From Hydrogenophaga sp. (GTDB lineage Bacteria > Pseudomonadota > Gammaproteobacteria > Burkholderiales > Burkholderiaceae_C): a DNA stretch of 46,988 nt. Made by a program: the position numbers and the translations under genes. The notes beneath the pieces are model-generated. The model was given only the letters and a program-made list of their open reading frames with translations. It was not told where the DNA came from and searched no databases. Positions within the stretch are counted from its first letter, which is position 1, and each line of letters opens with the position of its first letter. The stretch lies in NCBI GenBank assembly GCA_030653975.1, contig JAURYH010000010.1, positions 1-46,988 on the forward strand. Reading direction: 5' to 3'. This document shows, piece after piece, positions 1 through 10,317 of the stretch.

Positions 1-143
1 GTCGGTGCGTTGACCAAGTGCTCAAGGACGAACTCTGGGCTCCAGGGGGATGCAGGTTTGGCGCACCAACCGACAAGATTCACTCTTCAAAAAACACAGA
101 ACGGAACATACAAGGGGGTCGCGCGCAGCGCGGCGGGGGTGTT

Positions 144-362
144 TCATCGCGTGGTCTGGCGCGCTTCGATGCGTTCCCAGATCACCAGTTTTTCCGCATC
201 CGCCAGCGCGCTCCAGGTGGCGATTTCGGGCAGGGTCCGGTAACACCCTTTGCAGCTGCTGCTGCGCTCGTCCAGTTCGCAGATCGACACACAGGGCGAG
301 GGAACGCCGGGGCCGGGGTGGCGTTCACGCGCGTCGCGCAGGTTGATCAGCGGTTCATTCAT
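144..362 (-). CDS. DUF1289 family small cysteine-rich protein
   Basis: A 72-residue protein recognised as DUF1289 by its short length and the cysteine pattern CVSIC...CKGC (Cys24, Cys28, Cys37, Cys40), followed by a YRTLPEIATW segment typical of the family. Four closely spaced cysteines suggest metal binding, but the function of the family is not established. Its start overlaps the stop of the upstream deacylase gene by 4 bases (ATGA), so the two are probably translated together. Positions 1-143 downstream hold no gene that I can support. Confidence 0.85.
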   Translation of the reverse strand: MNEPLINLRDARERHPGPGVPSPCVSICELDERSSSCKGCYRTLPEIATWSALADAEKLVIWERIEARQTTR

Positions 363-886
363 GGAGACGGGGCCAGCGGCGTGGTGACATCGTGCACGGG
401 CGCGCCGGTCAGGCTTTGCAGTTCGTTCGGGCTGAGGCGGAACACGCCGTGCGGGTGGCCCGCCGCGGCCCAGATCACGTCGAAGCGAAACAGCTGGTCG
501 TCGATCAAGGTCACCGGCGGCGTGGCGTGCGCCAGCGGCGACACGCCGCCGATGGAGAAACCGGTCTTGCTCTTGACAAAGTCGGCGTCGGCACGGCCCA
601 GCTTGCCGCCTTCGGCGCAGACGATGGCCTGCACCTTCTTTTCGTCCACGCGCAGGTCACCCGAGGTGATGACGAGCACCGCCGCGTCGTCGCTCTTACG
701 TCGGAAGATGATGCTCTTGGCGATCTGGCCCAGGGCCACGCCCAGGGCGTCGGCCGCCTGTTGCGCGGTGCGTGCGGCGTCGCTCAGCATCACCGGCGTG
801 TGCGGGTGGCCGAGTTCGGCCAGCGCGGCCATGACACGCTGCACGCCGGGCGGCAGCTCCACAGAATTCAAGGTGTCGTCAGTCAT
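359..886 (-). CDS. YbaK/EbsC-like aminoacyl-tRNA deacylase
   Basis: A 175-residue protein of the YbaK/ProX (aminoacyl-tRNA editing) fold. Such proteins hydrolyse mischarged tRNAs such as Cys-tRNAPro or Ala-tRNAPro in the cytoplasm. Visible family features are the GQIAKSIIF strand with the conserved lysine (about Lys57), the KVQAIVCAEGGKLGRAD segment and the GFSIGGVSPLAH loop that lines the active site. The reading frame stays open further upstream, but the ATG at 886 (MTDDTLNSVEL) gives the normal family length; the longer version would run into the LysE gene. It overlaps the DUF1289 gene by 4 bases. The exact tRNA substrate cannot be read from sequence. Confidence 0.85.
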   Translation of the reverse strand: MTDDTLNSVELPPGVQRVMAALAELGHPHTPVMLSDAARTAQQAADALGVALGQIAKSIIFRRKSDDAAVLVITSGDLRVDEKKVQAIVCAEGGKLGRADADFVKSKTGFSIGGVSPLAHATPPVTLIDDQLFRFDVIWAAAGHPHGVFRLSPNELQSLTGAPVHDVTTPLAPSP

Positions 887-912
887 GGCCGGCAATGGTA
901 GCGGGCCTGTGA

Positions 913-1587
913 TCAGCCTGCCGCGCGTTTGACCATCAGCAGACTCGCACCCATGGCCACCAGCACGCCGCCGAACACGCGGTTCTGCGCGCGGCGCGCC
1001 TTCGCGGTCGCCAGCCAGCGCTGCGCGCGCGAGGCGAGGAAGGCGTAGCCGTGCATGACGACCACGTCCACCGCCACGGCGGTGGCCAGCAACAGCGGCA
1101 ACTGCACCCACAGGCTGCGCGCCGGGTCAATGAACTGCGGCAGCACCGCCACCATGAACACGATGCCCTTGGGGTTGGTGACGTTGGTGAAGAAGCCCAG
1201 CACGAAACGCTGGCGTGCCGTGGGCCACTGGCCCTGTGCGGGCGTGGGCGCTGTCGGATCAGCCTGCACGGGGGCCTTCAGCGGGGCCGGTGCATCGGCC
1301 CCCACTGGCGCCACCCACTGCCGCCAGCCCAGCCAGATGAGGTAAGCGGCTCCGATCACTTTGACCACCGTGAACGCGGTGGCCGAGGCCAGCAGCAGCG
1401 CGCCCACCCCCGCACCGGCCACCAGCAGGGTGACGGCCACACCGGCCTCCAGCCCGGCGATGGTGGCGCTGGCGCCGCGCACGCCGTAGGCCAGGCCATG
1501 CGTCATGGACAGCACGGCGCCAGAACCCGGCGAGAGGGCGATCACCCAGCAGGCGGCGAAGAAGGCGAGCCAGATGTTGAGATCCAT
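913..1587 (-). CDS. LysE/RhtB family amino-acid exporter
   Basis: A 224-residue inner-membrane protein of the LysE/RhtB exporter superfamily, which exports amino acids or related small metabolites. It starts MDLNIWLAFFAACWVIALSP with the family's Pro-Gly-rich first segment (SPGSGAVL), has about six hydrophobic segments, and carries the FTNVTNPKGIVFM motif with the conserved N-P-K-G near the middle. It lies 5 bases downstream of the HMG-CoA lyase stop, so it is probably the tail of that operon. The substrate is unknown; a link to leucine or keto-acid overflow is only inference from context. Confidence 0.85.
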   Translation of the reverse strand: MDLNIWLAFFAACWVIALSPGSGAVLSMTHGLAYGVRGASATIAGLEAGVAVTLLVAGAGVGALLLASATAFTVVKVIGAAYLIWLGWRQWVAPVGADAPAPLKAPVQADPTAPTPAQGQWPTARQRFVLGFFTNVTNPKGIVFMVAVLPQFIDPARSLWVQLPLLLATAVAVDVVVMHGYAFLASRAQRWLATAKARRAQNRVFGGVLVAMGASLLMVKRAAG

Positions 1588-1592
1588 GCTGC

Positions 1593-2501
1593 TCAGCCCT
1601 GGCGTTTCGCCAGCAGCGCGCGCGCCACGCGCGAGCCGCTCGGGCGGTTCAGGTGGTCGCTGATGAACTGGCCGGCATCCACCAGCGCATCCAGATCGAT
1701 GCCGGTTTCAATGCCCATGCCGTGCAGCAGGTAGACCACGTCTTCGGTCGCCACATTGCCGGTGGCGCCCTTGGCATAGGGGCAACCACCCAGCCCGGCC
1801 ACGGAGGACTGGAAGTTCCAGACACCCAGTTCCAACGCGGCCAGTGTGTTGGAGAGCGCCTGGCCATAGGTGTCGTGGAAGTGGCCCGAGATGCTATCGA
1901 TGGGGAAGTGCTTGAGCGTCGCTTCGATGGCCGCCTGCACCTTGCGCGGTGTGCCCACGCCGATGGTGTCGGCCACGTCCACGCGCTCGACACCGATGCC
2001 CTTCATCAGCCCCGCGAGGTAGGCCACGCGCTCGGGCGCGATATCGCCTTCGTAGGGACAGCCCACGGTGCAGCTCATGGCGCCGCGCACCGCGATGCCG
2101 GCCGCCTTCGCCGCAGCGACCACCGGCGCGAAACGCTCGATGCTCTCGGCGATGGAGCAGTTGATGTTCTTCTGGCTGAAGGCCTCGCTCGCCGCCCCGA
2201 ACACCACGATCTCGTGTGGCTGGTCGAGCAGGGCCGCCTCGAAGCCCTTGAGGTTGGGCGTGAGCACCGAATACCGCACGCCGGCCTGCCGCACGATGCC
2301 GGCCATGACGTCGTGGTTGTCGGCCATCTGCGGCACCCACTTCGGGCTCACGTAGCTGGTGACCTCGATCTCTTTCAGCCCGGCCGCCTGCAGGCGGTGC
2401 ACGAGTTCGATCTTGACAGCGGCTGGCACCGGCTGTTTTTCGTTCTGCAGGCCGTCGCGCGGGCCGACGTCGATGAGACGGACTCGGGAGGGGATGTTCA
2501 T
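1593..2501 (-). CDS. liuE: Hydroxymethylglutaryl-CoA lyase
   Basis: A 302-residue TIM-barrel enzyme that splits HMG-CoA into acetoacetate and acetyl-CoA, the last step of leucine degradation. Diagnostic features are the N-terminal VRLIDVGPRDGLQNE motif with metal- and substrate-binding residues, SGHFHDTYG with metal-binding histidines, and GLGGCPYAKGATGN with the catalytic cysteine (Cys240). The frame is open further upstream, but ATG at 2501 begins exactly where family similarity begins. The upstream gap holds a GC-rich hairpin repeat and then the ghrA-like gene. The gene belongs to the split liu locus together with liuD, liuC and liuB further upstream on the same strand. Confidence 0.95.
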   Translation of the reverse strand: MNIPSRVRLIDVGPRDGLQNEKQPVPAAVKIELVHRLQAAGLKEIEVTSYVSPKWVPQMADNHDVMAGIVRQAGVRYSVLTPNLKGFEAALLDQPHEIVVFGAASEAFSQKNINCSIAESIERFAPVVAAAKAAGIAVRGAMSCTVGCPYEGDIAPERVAYLAGLMKGIGVERVDVADTIGVGTPRKVQAAIEATLKHFPIDSISGHFHDTYGQALSNTLAALELGVWNFQSSVAGLGGCPYAKGATGNVATEDVVYLLHGMGIETGIDLDALVDAGQFISDHLNRPSGSRVARALLAKRQG

Positions 2502-2520
2502 GGATGTCTCCGAATGGGTT

Positions 2521-2561
2521 TTACCCCCCTCCCGCGGGCGGGAGAGGGTTGGGGTGAGGGC
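2521..2561 (-). repeat. GC-rich hairpin repeat, family C copy 1
   Basis: CCCTCACCCCAACCCTCTCC read on the minus strand is followed by a short inverted stretch of C and G runs. The element fills the gap between the ghrA-like stop and the HMG-CoA lyase start. The same element recurs at 28254-28291 in the same relation to its upstream gene, and its hairpin core recurs inside liuD at 4511-4537. It is probably a dispersed intergenic element that may act as an mRNA 3' hairpin. Confidence 0.75.
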
Positions 2562-2566
2562 CGTGT

Positions 2567-3487
2567 TCAATAGCCGCGGACCGGATCCACGATGCCCGCC
2601 ACCGGCTCCCCGCGCTCCAGCGCGCGGATCTTGCCCGCGATCTGCGCGATGCTCTCGTCGCGCAAGGTGCGCGCCGAGGTGTGTGGCGTGACGGTGATTT
2701 TCGGGTGGTTCCAGAACGGATGCGCCGCCGGTAGCGGCTCGGTGCGGAACACGTCCAGCGTGGCGCCGGCCATGTGGCCGCTCTCCAGCAGGGCGAGCAG
2801 GTCGGCCTCGACCAGGTGCGCGCCGCGCGCCACGTTGATCAGGTAGGCATCGGGCTGGAGGCGTCCCAGCGTGTCGCGGTTCAGGATGTCCTGCGTCTCG
2901 TGCGTGAGCGGCAGCAGGTTCACCAGCACGCGGCAGGACGACAGAAAGGTCTGGAACCCGACCTCGCCGCTGTGGGTGACCACGCCGTCCATCGACTTGG
3001 GCGTGCGGCTCCAGCCGTGCACCGGGAAGTCGAACACCCGCAGCGCCCGGGCCACGCGCTCGCCGAGCACGCCCAGGCCCATCACGCCGACGGCAAAGTC
3101 CTGGCGATGACGTGGCTTGCGGTACGACCATTGGCCGGCTTTCACGTCGGCCTCGTAACCGTCGAATTCGCGGAAGTGGCGGATCACGGCGTGGCACACA
3201 TATTCGGCCATCTGCACCGACATGCCCGCGTCATCGAGACGCACGACCTTCACGCCGGGCGGCAGGCGCAGCCTGAGCAGCGCGTCCACACCCGCGCCAA
3301 TGTTGAACAGGCCCTTGAGCGCGGGCTGTTCATCGAGGAACTGTTGCGGCGGCGCCCAGACCACGGCGTGGTCGGCGGGCGGTGCGCCGGGTTGCCAGAC
3401 GTCGACATGGGCACCGGGCAATGCGGCGCGCAGGCCGTCGAGCCAGGGTTGTGCCTTGGTGTCGGTGCAGCAGAAAGTGATGTTCAT
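2567..3487 (-). CDS. ghrA: Glyoxylate/hydroxypyruvate reductase A-like dehydrogenase
   Basis: A 306-residue D-2-hydroxyacid dehydrogenase of the GhrA type, expected to reduce glyoxylate to glycolate or hydroxypyruvate to glycerate with NAD(P)H in the cytoplasm. The Rossmann motif VMGLGVLGERVA lies near residue 137, with SRTPKSMDGV after it as the cofactor-specificity strand. The INVARGAHLVEADLL segment and the late HPFWNHPKITVTPHTSA segment carry the catalytic Arg/Glu/His arrangement of the family. Length matches E. coli GhrA (about 312). It sits between liuE and liuD in the same direction, separated from each by a repeat element. A role in leucine degradation is not expected. Confidence 0.85.
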   Translation of the reverse strand: MNITFCCTDTKAQPWLDGLRAALPGAHVDVWQPGAPPADHAVVWAPPQQFLDEQPALKGLFNIGAGVDALLRLRLPPGVKVVRLDDAGMSVQMAEYVCHAVIRHFREFDGYEADVKAGQWSYRKPRHRQDFAVGVMGLGVLGERVARALRVFDFPVHGWSRTPKSMDGVVTHSGEVGFQTFLSSCRVLVNLLPLTHETQDILNRDTLGRLQPDAYLINVARGAHLVEADLLALLESGHMAGATLDVFRTEPLPAAHPFWNHPKITVTPHTSARTLRDESIAQIAGKIRALERGEPVAGIVDPVRGY

Positions 3488-3509
3488 GCGGCGAGCTTAG
3501 CGGGCCCGG

Positions 3510-3592
3510 AGCCGCCGGGCCGCCCCAAGGCGACGACGACCCCCTCGGGGGGCAGCGTCGAACACGCAGTGTCGAGCGTGGGGGCGTTCATC
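3510..3592 (-). repeat. GC-rich intergenic repeat, family B copy 1
   Basis: The plus strand reads GCCGGGCCGCCCCAAGGCG, then CCCCCTCGGGGGGCAGCG, then a small hairpin CGAACACGCAGTGTCG. The first two blocks recur at 30820-30917 and 33317-33402. In all three places the element lies directly 3' of a minus-strand gene (liuD here). It fits a dispersed hairpin element or terminator-like repeat. Confidence 0.75.
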
Positions 3593-3605
3593 GCTGCCCT
3601 TGCGA

Positions 3606-5640
<2,035 letters not shown>

Positions 5641-5648
<8 letters not shown>

Positions 5649-5763
5649 GGGTGACTCCCGAGGTGAAATCGCCTGCACACGCTGCGCGCGCCATGCAATT
5701 TGATGAAACGTCCGCTATGCGGCCGTTTTCGCCTCTATTTGCAATCAGGATTTTGGTGAACAT
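5641..5763 (-). CDS. 40-codon leader frame resembling a biotin carboxylase N-terminus
   Basis: The frame starts 8 bases after the DUF4126 stop and reads MFTKILIANRGENGRIADVS for its first 20 residues. It stops at a TAA that overlaps the liuD start by 8 bases. Its first 12 residues match the liuD N-terminus (MFNKILIANRGE) at 11 positions, but the codons differ at many third positions and include AGA and AAT, unlike the GC-rich neighbours. It therefore looks like the remnant of another biotin carboxylase gene rather than a recent copy of liuD. Ribosomes finishing it would reach the liuD ribosome site, so it could act as a coupled leader. Expression is unproven. Confidence 0.45.
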
Positions 5764-5771
5764 TCGAGGCC

Positions 5772-6497
5772 TCAGGCAGTAGCAGAAGAAAACAGGGACT
5801 GCGCGCGGCGGAACACCGCGCGCAGGAACTTGAACAGCATCCAGGTGACGATCCACATCAGCACCACGGCGATGGCCAGCAGCACGCCGAACACCAGCGG
5901 GTGGTTGGTGGCCAGCCAGACCGCGCCGACCACCAGGCTGTCTTCGACCAGGCTCATGGCGAGGTTGGAAAACGGCTCGGGCGAGCTGTTGATGGCCGCG
6001 CGCGTGGTGGTCTTGGCGGCCTGGCTGCTGGCCGCGAGCGTGCCGCCAAGCAGCGCGCCCACGAGGGCCATGGTGGCGCCGTCGGCGCCCAGCGCGCCCG
6101 CGGCCAGCGCCGCACCCGCGGGGATGCGGATCACGCTGTTGACCATGTCCCACAGCGAGTCGAGGCCGGGGATCTTGTCGGCAAAAAATTCCACGAACAG
6201 CAGCGCGCCGCTGGTGGCCAGCATGGCCGGGTGCTGCAGCACCTGCAGGCCCTCGGGCAAGGACATCCAGCCCAGTGCGCCCGATGCGCCGACCACAAAC
6301 ACCACCGCGTAGAGCCGGAAGCCGCTGACCCAGCCCAGCGCGGCGGCCAGGGCCAGCAGGCTGGGCATGTCGAGCTGGCTGGCGGCGGCGTTCACGCCCT
6401 CGGCCACCTGGCCACCGACCTCATGGACCGCGCCGGTGCCCAGGTGCAGGCCCATGCCGTGCAGCCAGTTGACGAGGGTGGTCCAGAGTGCGTCCAT
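5772..6497 (-). CDS. DUF4126 domain-containing membrane protein
   Basis: A 241-residue hydrophobic protein that I recognise as DUF4126 by the ALAAALGWVSGFRLYAVVF segment, the EFFADKIPGLDSLWD motif and glycine/alanine-rich membrane segments (SVIRIPAGAALAAGALG, LVGALLGGTLAASSQAAK). Roughly five to six membrane-spanning stretches are visible; the C-terminus ends in basic residues (FRRAQSLF). The family has no established function. It lies between liuC and liuD on the same strand, so it is probably co-transcribed with the leucine-degradation genes. No substrate can be inferred from sequence. Confidence 0.8.
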   Translation of the reverse strand: MDALWTTLVNWLHGMGLHLGTGAVHEVGGQVAEGVNAAASQLDMPSLLALAAALGWVSGFRLYAVVFVVGASGALGWMSLPEGLQVLQHPAMLATSGALLFVEFFADKIPGLDSLWDMVNSVIRIPAGAALAAGALGADGATMALVGALLGGTLAASSQAAKTTTRAAINSSPEPFSNLAMSLVEDSLVVGAVWLATNHPLVFGVLLAIAVVLMWIVTWMLFKFLRAVFRRAQSLFSSATA

Positions 6498-6521
6498 GGT
6501 GTTCTTGAGAGAAGAAACCGC

Positions 6522-7307
6522 CTAGCCCGCCAGCCACGCGGGCTTGCGCTTCTGCAGAAAAGATTGCACGCCTTCACGGCCTTGTTCGCTCGCGCGGATG
6601 TCGGCAATGCCTTGCACCGTGGCGGCGATCAGCTCGCCGTCGATGGTGCGTTCGGCCACGTCCTGCACCAGCCGCTTGCAGGCCTTCACGGCGGCCGGAC
6701 TGGCGCTCGCCAGCGCCTGGGCCAGCTCGTTGACCTTGGCGTCCAGCGCGTCCGCGCCCACCAGTTCGTGAACGAAGCCGATGCGGTGCGCTTCCTGCGC
6801 GCTGAAGCGCTCGGCCGTGAGGAAGTAGCGGTGCGAGGCGCGCGCGCCCATGGCGCGGATCACGTAGGGGCTGATGGTGGCCGGGATCAGGCCCAGCTTC
6901 ACTTCGCTCAGGCAGTAGGTGGCGCTGTCCACACTCACCGCCATGTCACACGCCGCCACCAGGCCCATGCCGCCGGCGAACACGTCGCCCTGCACGGCCG
7001 CGATGGTGGGCTTGGGGCACTCGTAGATGGCGCGCAACATGGCTGCGAGCTGGCCTGCATCGGCCACGTTCTCTTCGCGCGTGTAGTCGGCCATGCGGCG
7101 CATCCAGTTCAGGTCGGCCCCGGCACAGAAGGCCGGGCCGACGGCGGCCAGCACCACGGCGCGCACGTCGTCCCGCGCGCCCACGGCTTCAAACGCGGCC
7201 TTGAGCTGCTGGATCACTTCGTCGTTGAAGGCGTTGCGCACTTCGGGGCGGGTGAGCGTGATGCGGGCGGTGCGGTCTTGGACCGAAACGGTCAGGGCTT
7301 GGCTCAT
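6522..7307 (-). CDS. liuC: Methylglutaconyl-CoA hydratase (enoyl-CoA hydratase family)
   Basis: A 261-residue crotonase-fold enzyme. It most likely hydrates 3-methylglutaconyl-CoA to HMG-CoA, between the carboxylase and HMG-CoA lyase steps. The oxyanion-hole motif FCAGADLNWMRRMADY, with the N-W-M run typical of LiuC/AUH proteins, lies near residues 60-75, and the second motif GDVFAGGMGLVAACD near 105-120. The start at 7307 is preceded by GGAGGAG at good spacing; a longer frame upstream has no support. The generic call is enoyl-CoA hydratase; the specific one rests on the motif and the liu context. Confidence 0.88.
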   Translation of the reverse strand: MSQALTVSVQDRTARITLTRPEVRNAFNDEVIQQLKAAFEAVGARDDVRAVVLAAVGPAFCAGADLNWMRRMADYTREENVADAGQLAAMLRAIYECPKPTIAAVQGDVFAGGMGLVAACDMAVSVDSATYCLSEVKLGLIPATISPYVIRAMGARASHRYFLTAERFSAQEAHRIGFVHELVGADALDAKVNELAQALASASPAAVKACKRLVQDVAERTIDGELIAATVQGIADIRASEQGREGVQSFLQKRKPAWLAG

Positions 7308-7368
7308 TGGTTTCTCCTCCGTGCTGCGCACTGCGGGGCTGAGCGCCTTCGGGACGGCCGGGCGGCGC

Positions 7369-7914
7369 TCATGGTTTCTTCGCCTCGGCGGCTTCCAGTT
7401 GCAGGTGGTACACCCAGTCCAGCTCGGGGCCGGGCTGACCCAGGGCGGTGAGCGCGGCGGTGATCTGGCCGCGGTGGTGGGTGGCGTGGTTGAACACGTG
7501 CGCCAGCGTGGCCGCGAACGGCAGCGACTGCGGCACACCCTTCATGGTCCGGTAGTCCAGCTGGCCGTCGAAGCGCTCAGCCGGCCAACCGGCGATCAGA
7601 TGTTCCCAGTTGGCGGCACCACCCTTGAGCGCCTGACCCAGGCGTTCGCGGTCGGGTTCGATCTCGGCGTCCAAAGCGAGCATGGGCGAGGTCCCCTTGG
7701 AGAAACGCGCATACCAAAGCAGGTGCTCGCCCACCAGCAGGTGGTTCAGCGTGCCGTGGATGCTCTTGAAAAACAGGCCGACGTCGCGCTTGTAGTCTTC
7801 GTCGGACACGCGCGAGACGGCATCGAGCAGGCGGTGCGTGGCCCACATGTGGTAACGCGCTTGCCGGGTGAAGTGGGCGTGAAAGGGACTCAACGAGGGG
7901 CTTATTGCGGCCAT
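7369..7914 (-). CDS. DinB family protein
   Basis: A 181-residue four-helix DinB/YfiT-like protein. The family has a metal site built from three histidines. Candidates here are the first-helix region near ARYHMWATHRLLDAV, the HGTLNHLLVGEHLLWYARF segment and the C-terminal HVFNHATHHRGQITAAL segment. Family members are hydrolase- or thiol-transferase-like, but most lack an assigned reaction. Its 5' end overlaps the 3' end of the vapC gene by 13 bases, suggesting that it is read on one transcript with the toxin-antitoxin pair, while liuC follows downstream. Nothing ties it to leucine degradation directly. Confidence 0.85.
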   Translation of the reverse strand: MAAISPSLSPFHAHFTRQARYHMWATHRLLDAVSRVSDEDYKRDVGLFFKSIHGTLNHLLVGEHLLWYARFSKGTSPMLALDAEIEPDRERLGQALKGGAANWEHLIAGWPAERFDGQLDYRTMKGVPQSLPFAATLAHVFNHATHHRGQITAALTALGQPGPELDWVYHLQLEAAEAKKP

Positions 7915-8303
7915 GTGTCCAACCCTCCCAACGTTTTGAGTGATTCGAAATCAGCATCACGGTGCAGCAGCGTGTGGCCGTGGGTCATGCAGTAGCTGGC
8001 GAGCAGCACGTCGATGGGGCTGCGCACGGTGCGGCCTTGCGCGCGCAGACGGCGGTACAGCGCCGCTGCGTTGAGCGCGTTGGCTGCCCCCCCAATGTCC
8101 ATCACGGGCAAATCCAGCAACAGGCTCTCAGCCCACTGACGGGCTTTGTCGTTGCGAAACCCGCGCAGCACTTCAAACACCACCAAATCGGCTGTTCCAA
8201 TCGAAACGTCCCCACCTTCCAGCCAGCGCACCAGTTGCAGGCGCTGCGGAGTTGGCGCTTGATTGAAGAAGTCAATCCAGACGCTGGAGTCCACCAAAAT
8301 CAT
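7902..8303 (-). CDS. vapC: VapC-type PIN-domain toxin (pair 1)
   Basis: A 133-residue PIN-domain ribonuclease, the toxin of a type II toxin-antitoxin pair. VapC toxins cleave specific RNAs, often tRNAs, in a Mg2+-dependent way. The four acidic positions expected for the active site are visible: MILVDSS (Asp5), VVFEVLRGF (Glu near 43), RSPIDVLLASYC (Asp near 98) and LLHRDADFE (Asp near 116). Its start overlaps the antitoxin stop by 4 bases (8300-8303), the usual arrangement for tight coupling. It sits inside the liu gene run, between liuB and liuC. Confidence 0.9.
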   Translation of the reverse strand: MILVDSSVWIDFFNQAPTPQRLQLVRWLEGGDVSIGTADLVVFEVLRGFRNDKARQWAESLLLDLPVMDIGGAANALNAAALYRRLRAQGRTVRSPIDVLLASYCMTHGHTLLHRDADFESLKTLGGLDTWPQ

Positions 8304-8638
8304 GGTTTCTTTCTGGCTTTTGCGGTCAGCGTCGGAGGCGCGGGCTCTTGAAGCACCTGCGCCTGAACGTCTGTTTGGCCCCGTTCTTTCGCGTCAATGG
8401 CGTGGTCGTACGGTTCGCCGGCTGCCTTCAAAGCCTGCTGCTCCGCCCGCCAGCGGGCCCATCCTTCGTCGGAGTCGTCCCACTGAAGTTGTCCTTGCAA
8501 AGCCAGCAAGCCGTCGTAGACCTTGCGCCGCTTGAGCATGCGCAAACCCTCTTCCACCGCCTCGCGCTTGGTCTTGAAGTCGCCATAGGCCATGACATCT
8601 GCCATGAGCTTGTCGTCGATCACGATATTGGTTCGCAT
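8300..8638 (-). CDS. vapB: VapB-type antitoxin (pair 1)
   Basis: A 112-residue antitoxin. The N-terminus MRTNIVIDDKLMADVMAYGD, followed by a helix with TKREAVEEGLRML, is the ribbon-helix-helix/VapB DNA-binding pattern. The C-terminal half (LQWDDSDEGWARWRAEQQAL) would wrap the toxin. An AAAGGAGGT ribosome site stands just before the ATG at 8638. A perfect 10-bp inverted repeat lies 16 bases upstream and is a plausible autoregulatory operator. It overlaps vapC by 4 bases. It is longer than many VapB proteins (70-90 residues) because of a polar tail. Confidence 0.88.
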   Translation of the reverse strand: MRTNIVIDDKLMADVMAYGDFKTKREAVEEGLRMLKRRKVYDGLLALQGQLQWDDSDEGWARWRAEQQALKAAGEPYDHAIDAKERGQTDVQAQVLQEPAPPTLTAKARKKP

Positions 8639-8653
8639 GTCGAACCTCCTTTA

Positions 8654-8683
8654 ATGTGTATGAAACAATAAAATCATACACAT
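8654..8683. promoter_or_regulatory. Putative VapB operator
   Basis: ATGTGTATGA (8654-8663) and TCATACACAT (8674-8683) are perfect 10-bp inverted arms around an AT-rich 10-base spacer, directly upstream of vapB. A TATGAT hexamer that could serve as -10 lies within the arm on the minus strand. The site touches the liuB stop codon; a terminator role is less likely because no T-run follows. Confidence 0.65.
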
Positions 8684-10305
8684 CACATGCGGAAAAGTCC
8701 AAACTTCGTCTCGGGGATGGGCGCGTTCAAGGAGGCCGAAAGCCCCAGCGCCAGCACGCGGCGCGTGTCGGCCGGGTCGATCACGCCGTCGTCCCACAGG
8801 CGGGCGGTGGCGTAGTAGGGGTGGCCCTGCACCTCGTACTGTTCCTTGATCGGGGTCTTGAACGCGGCTTCTTCCTCGGCGCTCCAGCTGCCGCCCTTGC
8901 CTTCGATGCCGTCGCGTTTGACGGTGGCCAGCACGCTCGCGGCCTGCTCGCCGCCCATCACGCTGATGCGCGCGTTCGGCCACATCCAGAGGAAGCGCGG
9001 GCTGTAGGCGCGGCCACACATGCCGTAGTTGCCGGCCCCAAAGCTGCCACCGATGATGACCGTGAACTTGGGCACCGCGGCTGTCGCCACGGCCGTCACC
9101 ATCTTGGCGCCGTTGCGCGCGATGCCTTCGTTCTCGTACTTGCGGCCGACCATAAAGCCGGTGATGTTCTGCAGGAAGACCAGCGGCGTCTTGCGCTGAC
9201 AGCAGAGTTCGATGAAGTGCGCGCCCTTGAGCGCCGATTCGCTGAACAAAATGCCGTTGTTGGCGATGATGCCGACCGGCATGCCTTCGATGCGCGCGAA
9301 GCCGCAAACCAGCGTGGTGCCAAAGCGCGACTTGAACTCGTCGAAGTCGCTGCCATCAACGATGCGGGCGATGATCTCGCGCACGTCAAACGGCTTGCGC
9401 GTGTCGGTCGGGATCACGCCGTACAGCTCCTCGGCCGGGTACAGCGGCGCCACCGGGTCGATGGTGGTGATGGGCGGGACCTTGCGTGCGTTGAGGTTCT
9501 TCACCGCCTGGCGCGCCAGCGCGAGCGCGTGCAGGTCGTTCTGCGCCAGGTGGTCGGCTACGCCGGAGAGCCGCGTGTGCACGTCGCCACCGCCCAGGTC
9601 TTCGGCCGTGACCACCTCGCCCGTGGCGGCTTTCACCAGCGGCGGGCCGCCCAGGAAGATGGTGCCCTGGTTCTTGACGATGATGGTCTCGTCGCTCATG
9701 GCCGGCACGTAGGCGCCGCCCGCGGTGCACGAGCCCATGACGACCGCGATCTGCGCGATGCCCTGCGCGCTCATGTTGGCCTGGTTGAAGAAGATGCGGC
9801 CGAAGTGGTCGCGGTCGGGGAAGACCTCGTCCTGGTTGGGCAGGTTGGCGCCGCCCGAGTCCACCAGGTAGATGCAGGGCAGCTGGTTCTGCTGCGCCAC
9901 TTCCTGTGCGCGCAGGTGCTTCTTGACGGTCAGCGGGTAGTAGGTGCCGCCCTTCACCGTCGCGTCGTTGCAGACGATCATGCAGTCCACCCCGCTCACG
10001 CGGCCGATGCCCGCGATGACGCCCGCACAGGGCGCGCTGTCGCTGCCGTCGCGGTCCGGGTACATGCCCATCGCGGCCAGCGGGCTCAGCTCCAGGAAGG
10101 GCGTGCCCGGGTCCAGCAACATCTGCACGCGGTCGCGCGGCAGCAGCTTGCCCCGTGCGGTGTGTTTGGCGCGGGCCGCGTCGCCGCCGCCGAGCGTGGC
10201 TCTTTCAACCTGCGCTTTGAGGTCGTCCACCACCACGCGCATGGCGGCGGCGTTGGCCTGGAAGTCGGCGGAGCGGGCGTTGAGTTGGGTGTCGAGTGCG
10301 GGCAT
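8683..10305 (-). CDS. liuB: 3-methylcrotonyl-CoA carboxylase beta (carboxyltransferase) subunit
   Basis: A 540-residue carboxyltransferase subunit that moves CO2 from biotin on LiuD to 3-methylcrotonyl-CoA, giving 3-methylglutaconyl-CoA. The two crotonase-like halves are clear. The N-terminal half carries [37 protein letters not shown] and [17 protein letters not shown]; the C-terminal half carries [33 protein letters not shown] and [20 protein letters not shown]. The long LPNQ-containing loop and NYGMCGRA segment are typical of MCC beta rather than propionyl-CoA carboxylase. It follows the acyl-CoA synthetase stop by 12 bases, so the two form an operon. The alpha subunit is about 3 kb downstream, past vapBC. 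Confidence 0.94.
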   Translation of the reverse strand: MPALDTQLNARSADFQANAAAMRVVVDDLKAQVERATLGGGDAARAKHTARGKLLPRDRVQMLLDPGTPFLELSPLAAMGMYPDRDGSDSAPCAGVIAGIGRVSGVDCMIVCNDATVKGGTYYPLTVKKHLRAQEVAQQNQLPCIYLVDSGGANLPNQDEVFPDRDHFGRIFFNQANMSAQGIAQIAVVMGSCTAGGAYVPAMSDETIIVKNQGTIFLGGPPLVKAATGEVVTAEDLGGGDVHTRLSGVADHLAQNDLHALALARQAVKNLNARKVPPITTIDPVAPLYPAEELYGVIPTDTRKPFDVREIIARIVDGSDFDEFKSRFGTTLVCGFARIEGMPVGIIANNGILFSESALKGAHFIELCCQRKTPLVFLQNITGFMVGRKYENEGIARNGAKMVTAVATAAVPKFTVIIGGSFGAGNYGMCGRAYSPRFLWMWPNARISVMGGEQAASVLATVKRDGIEGKGGSWSAEEEAAFKTPIKEQYEVQGHPYYATARLWDDGVIDPADTRRVLALGLSASLNAPIPETKFGLFRM

Positions 10306-10317
10306 GGTGATGTACTT

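Noticed and set aside
1..143. Possible small gene or terminator at the left edge
   Set aside because: Only partial inverted matches (GTCGGTGCG versus CGCACCAACCGAC) and no convincing frame were seen.
3510..3592. CRISPR-like interpretation of the repeated GC-rich blocks
   Set aside because: Copies are kilobases apart, with no regular spacers and no cas genes in the window.
8654..8683. Reading the inverted repeat beside liuB as a terminator
   Set aside because: No T-run follows on either strand, the spacer is AT-rich, and the location upstream of vapB suits an operator better.
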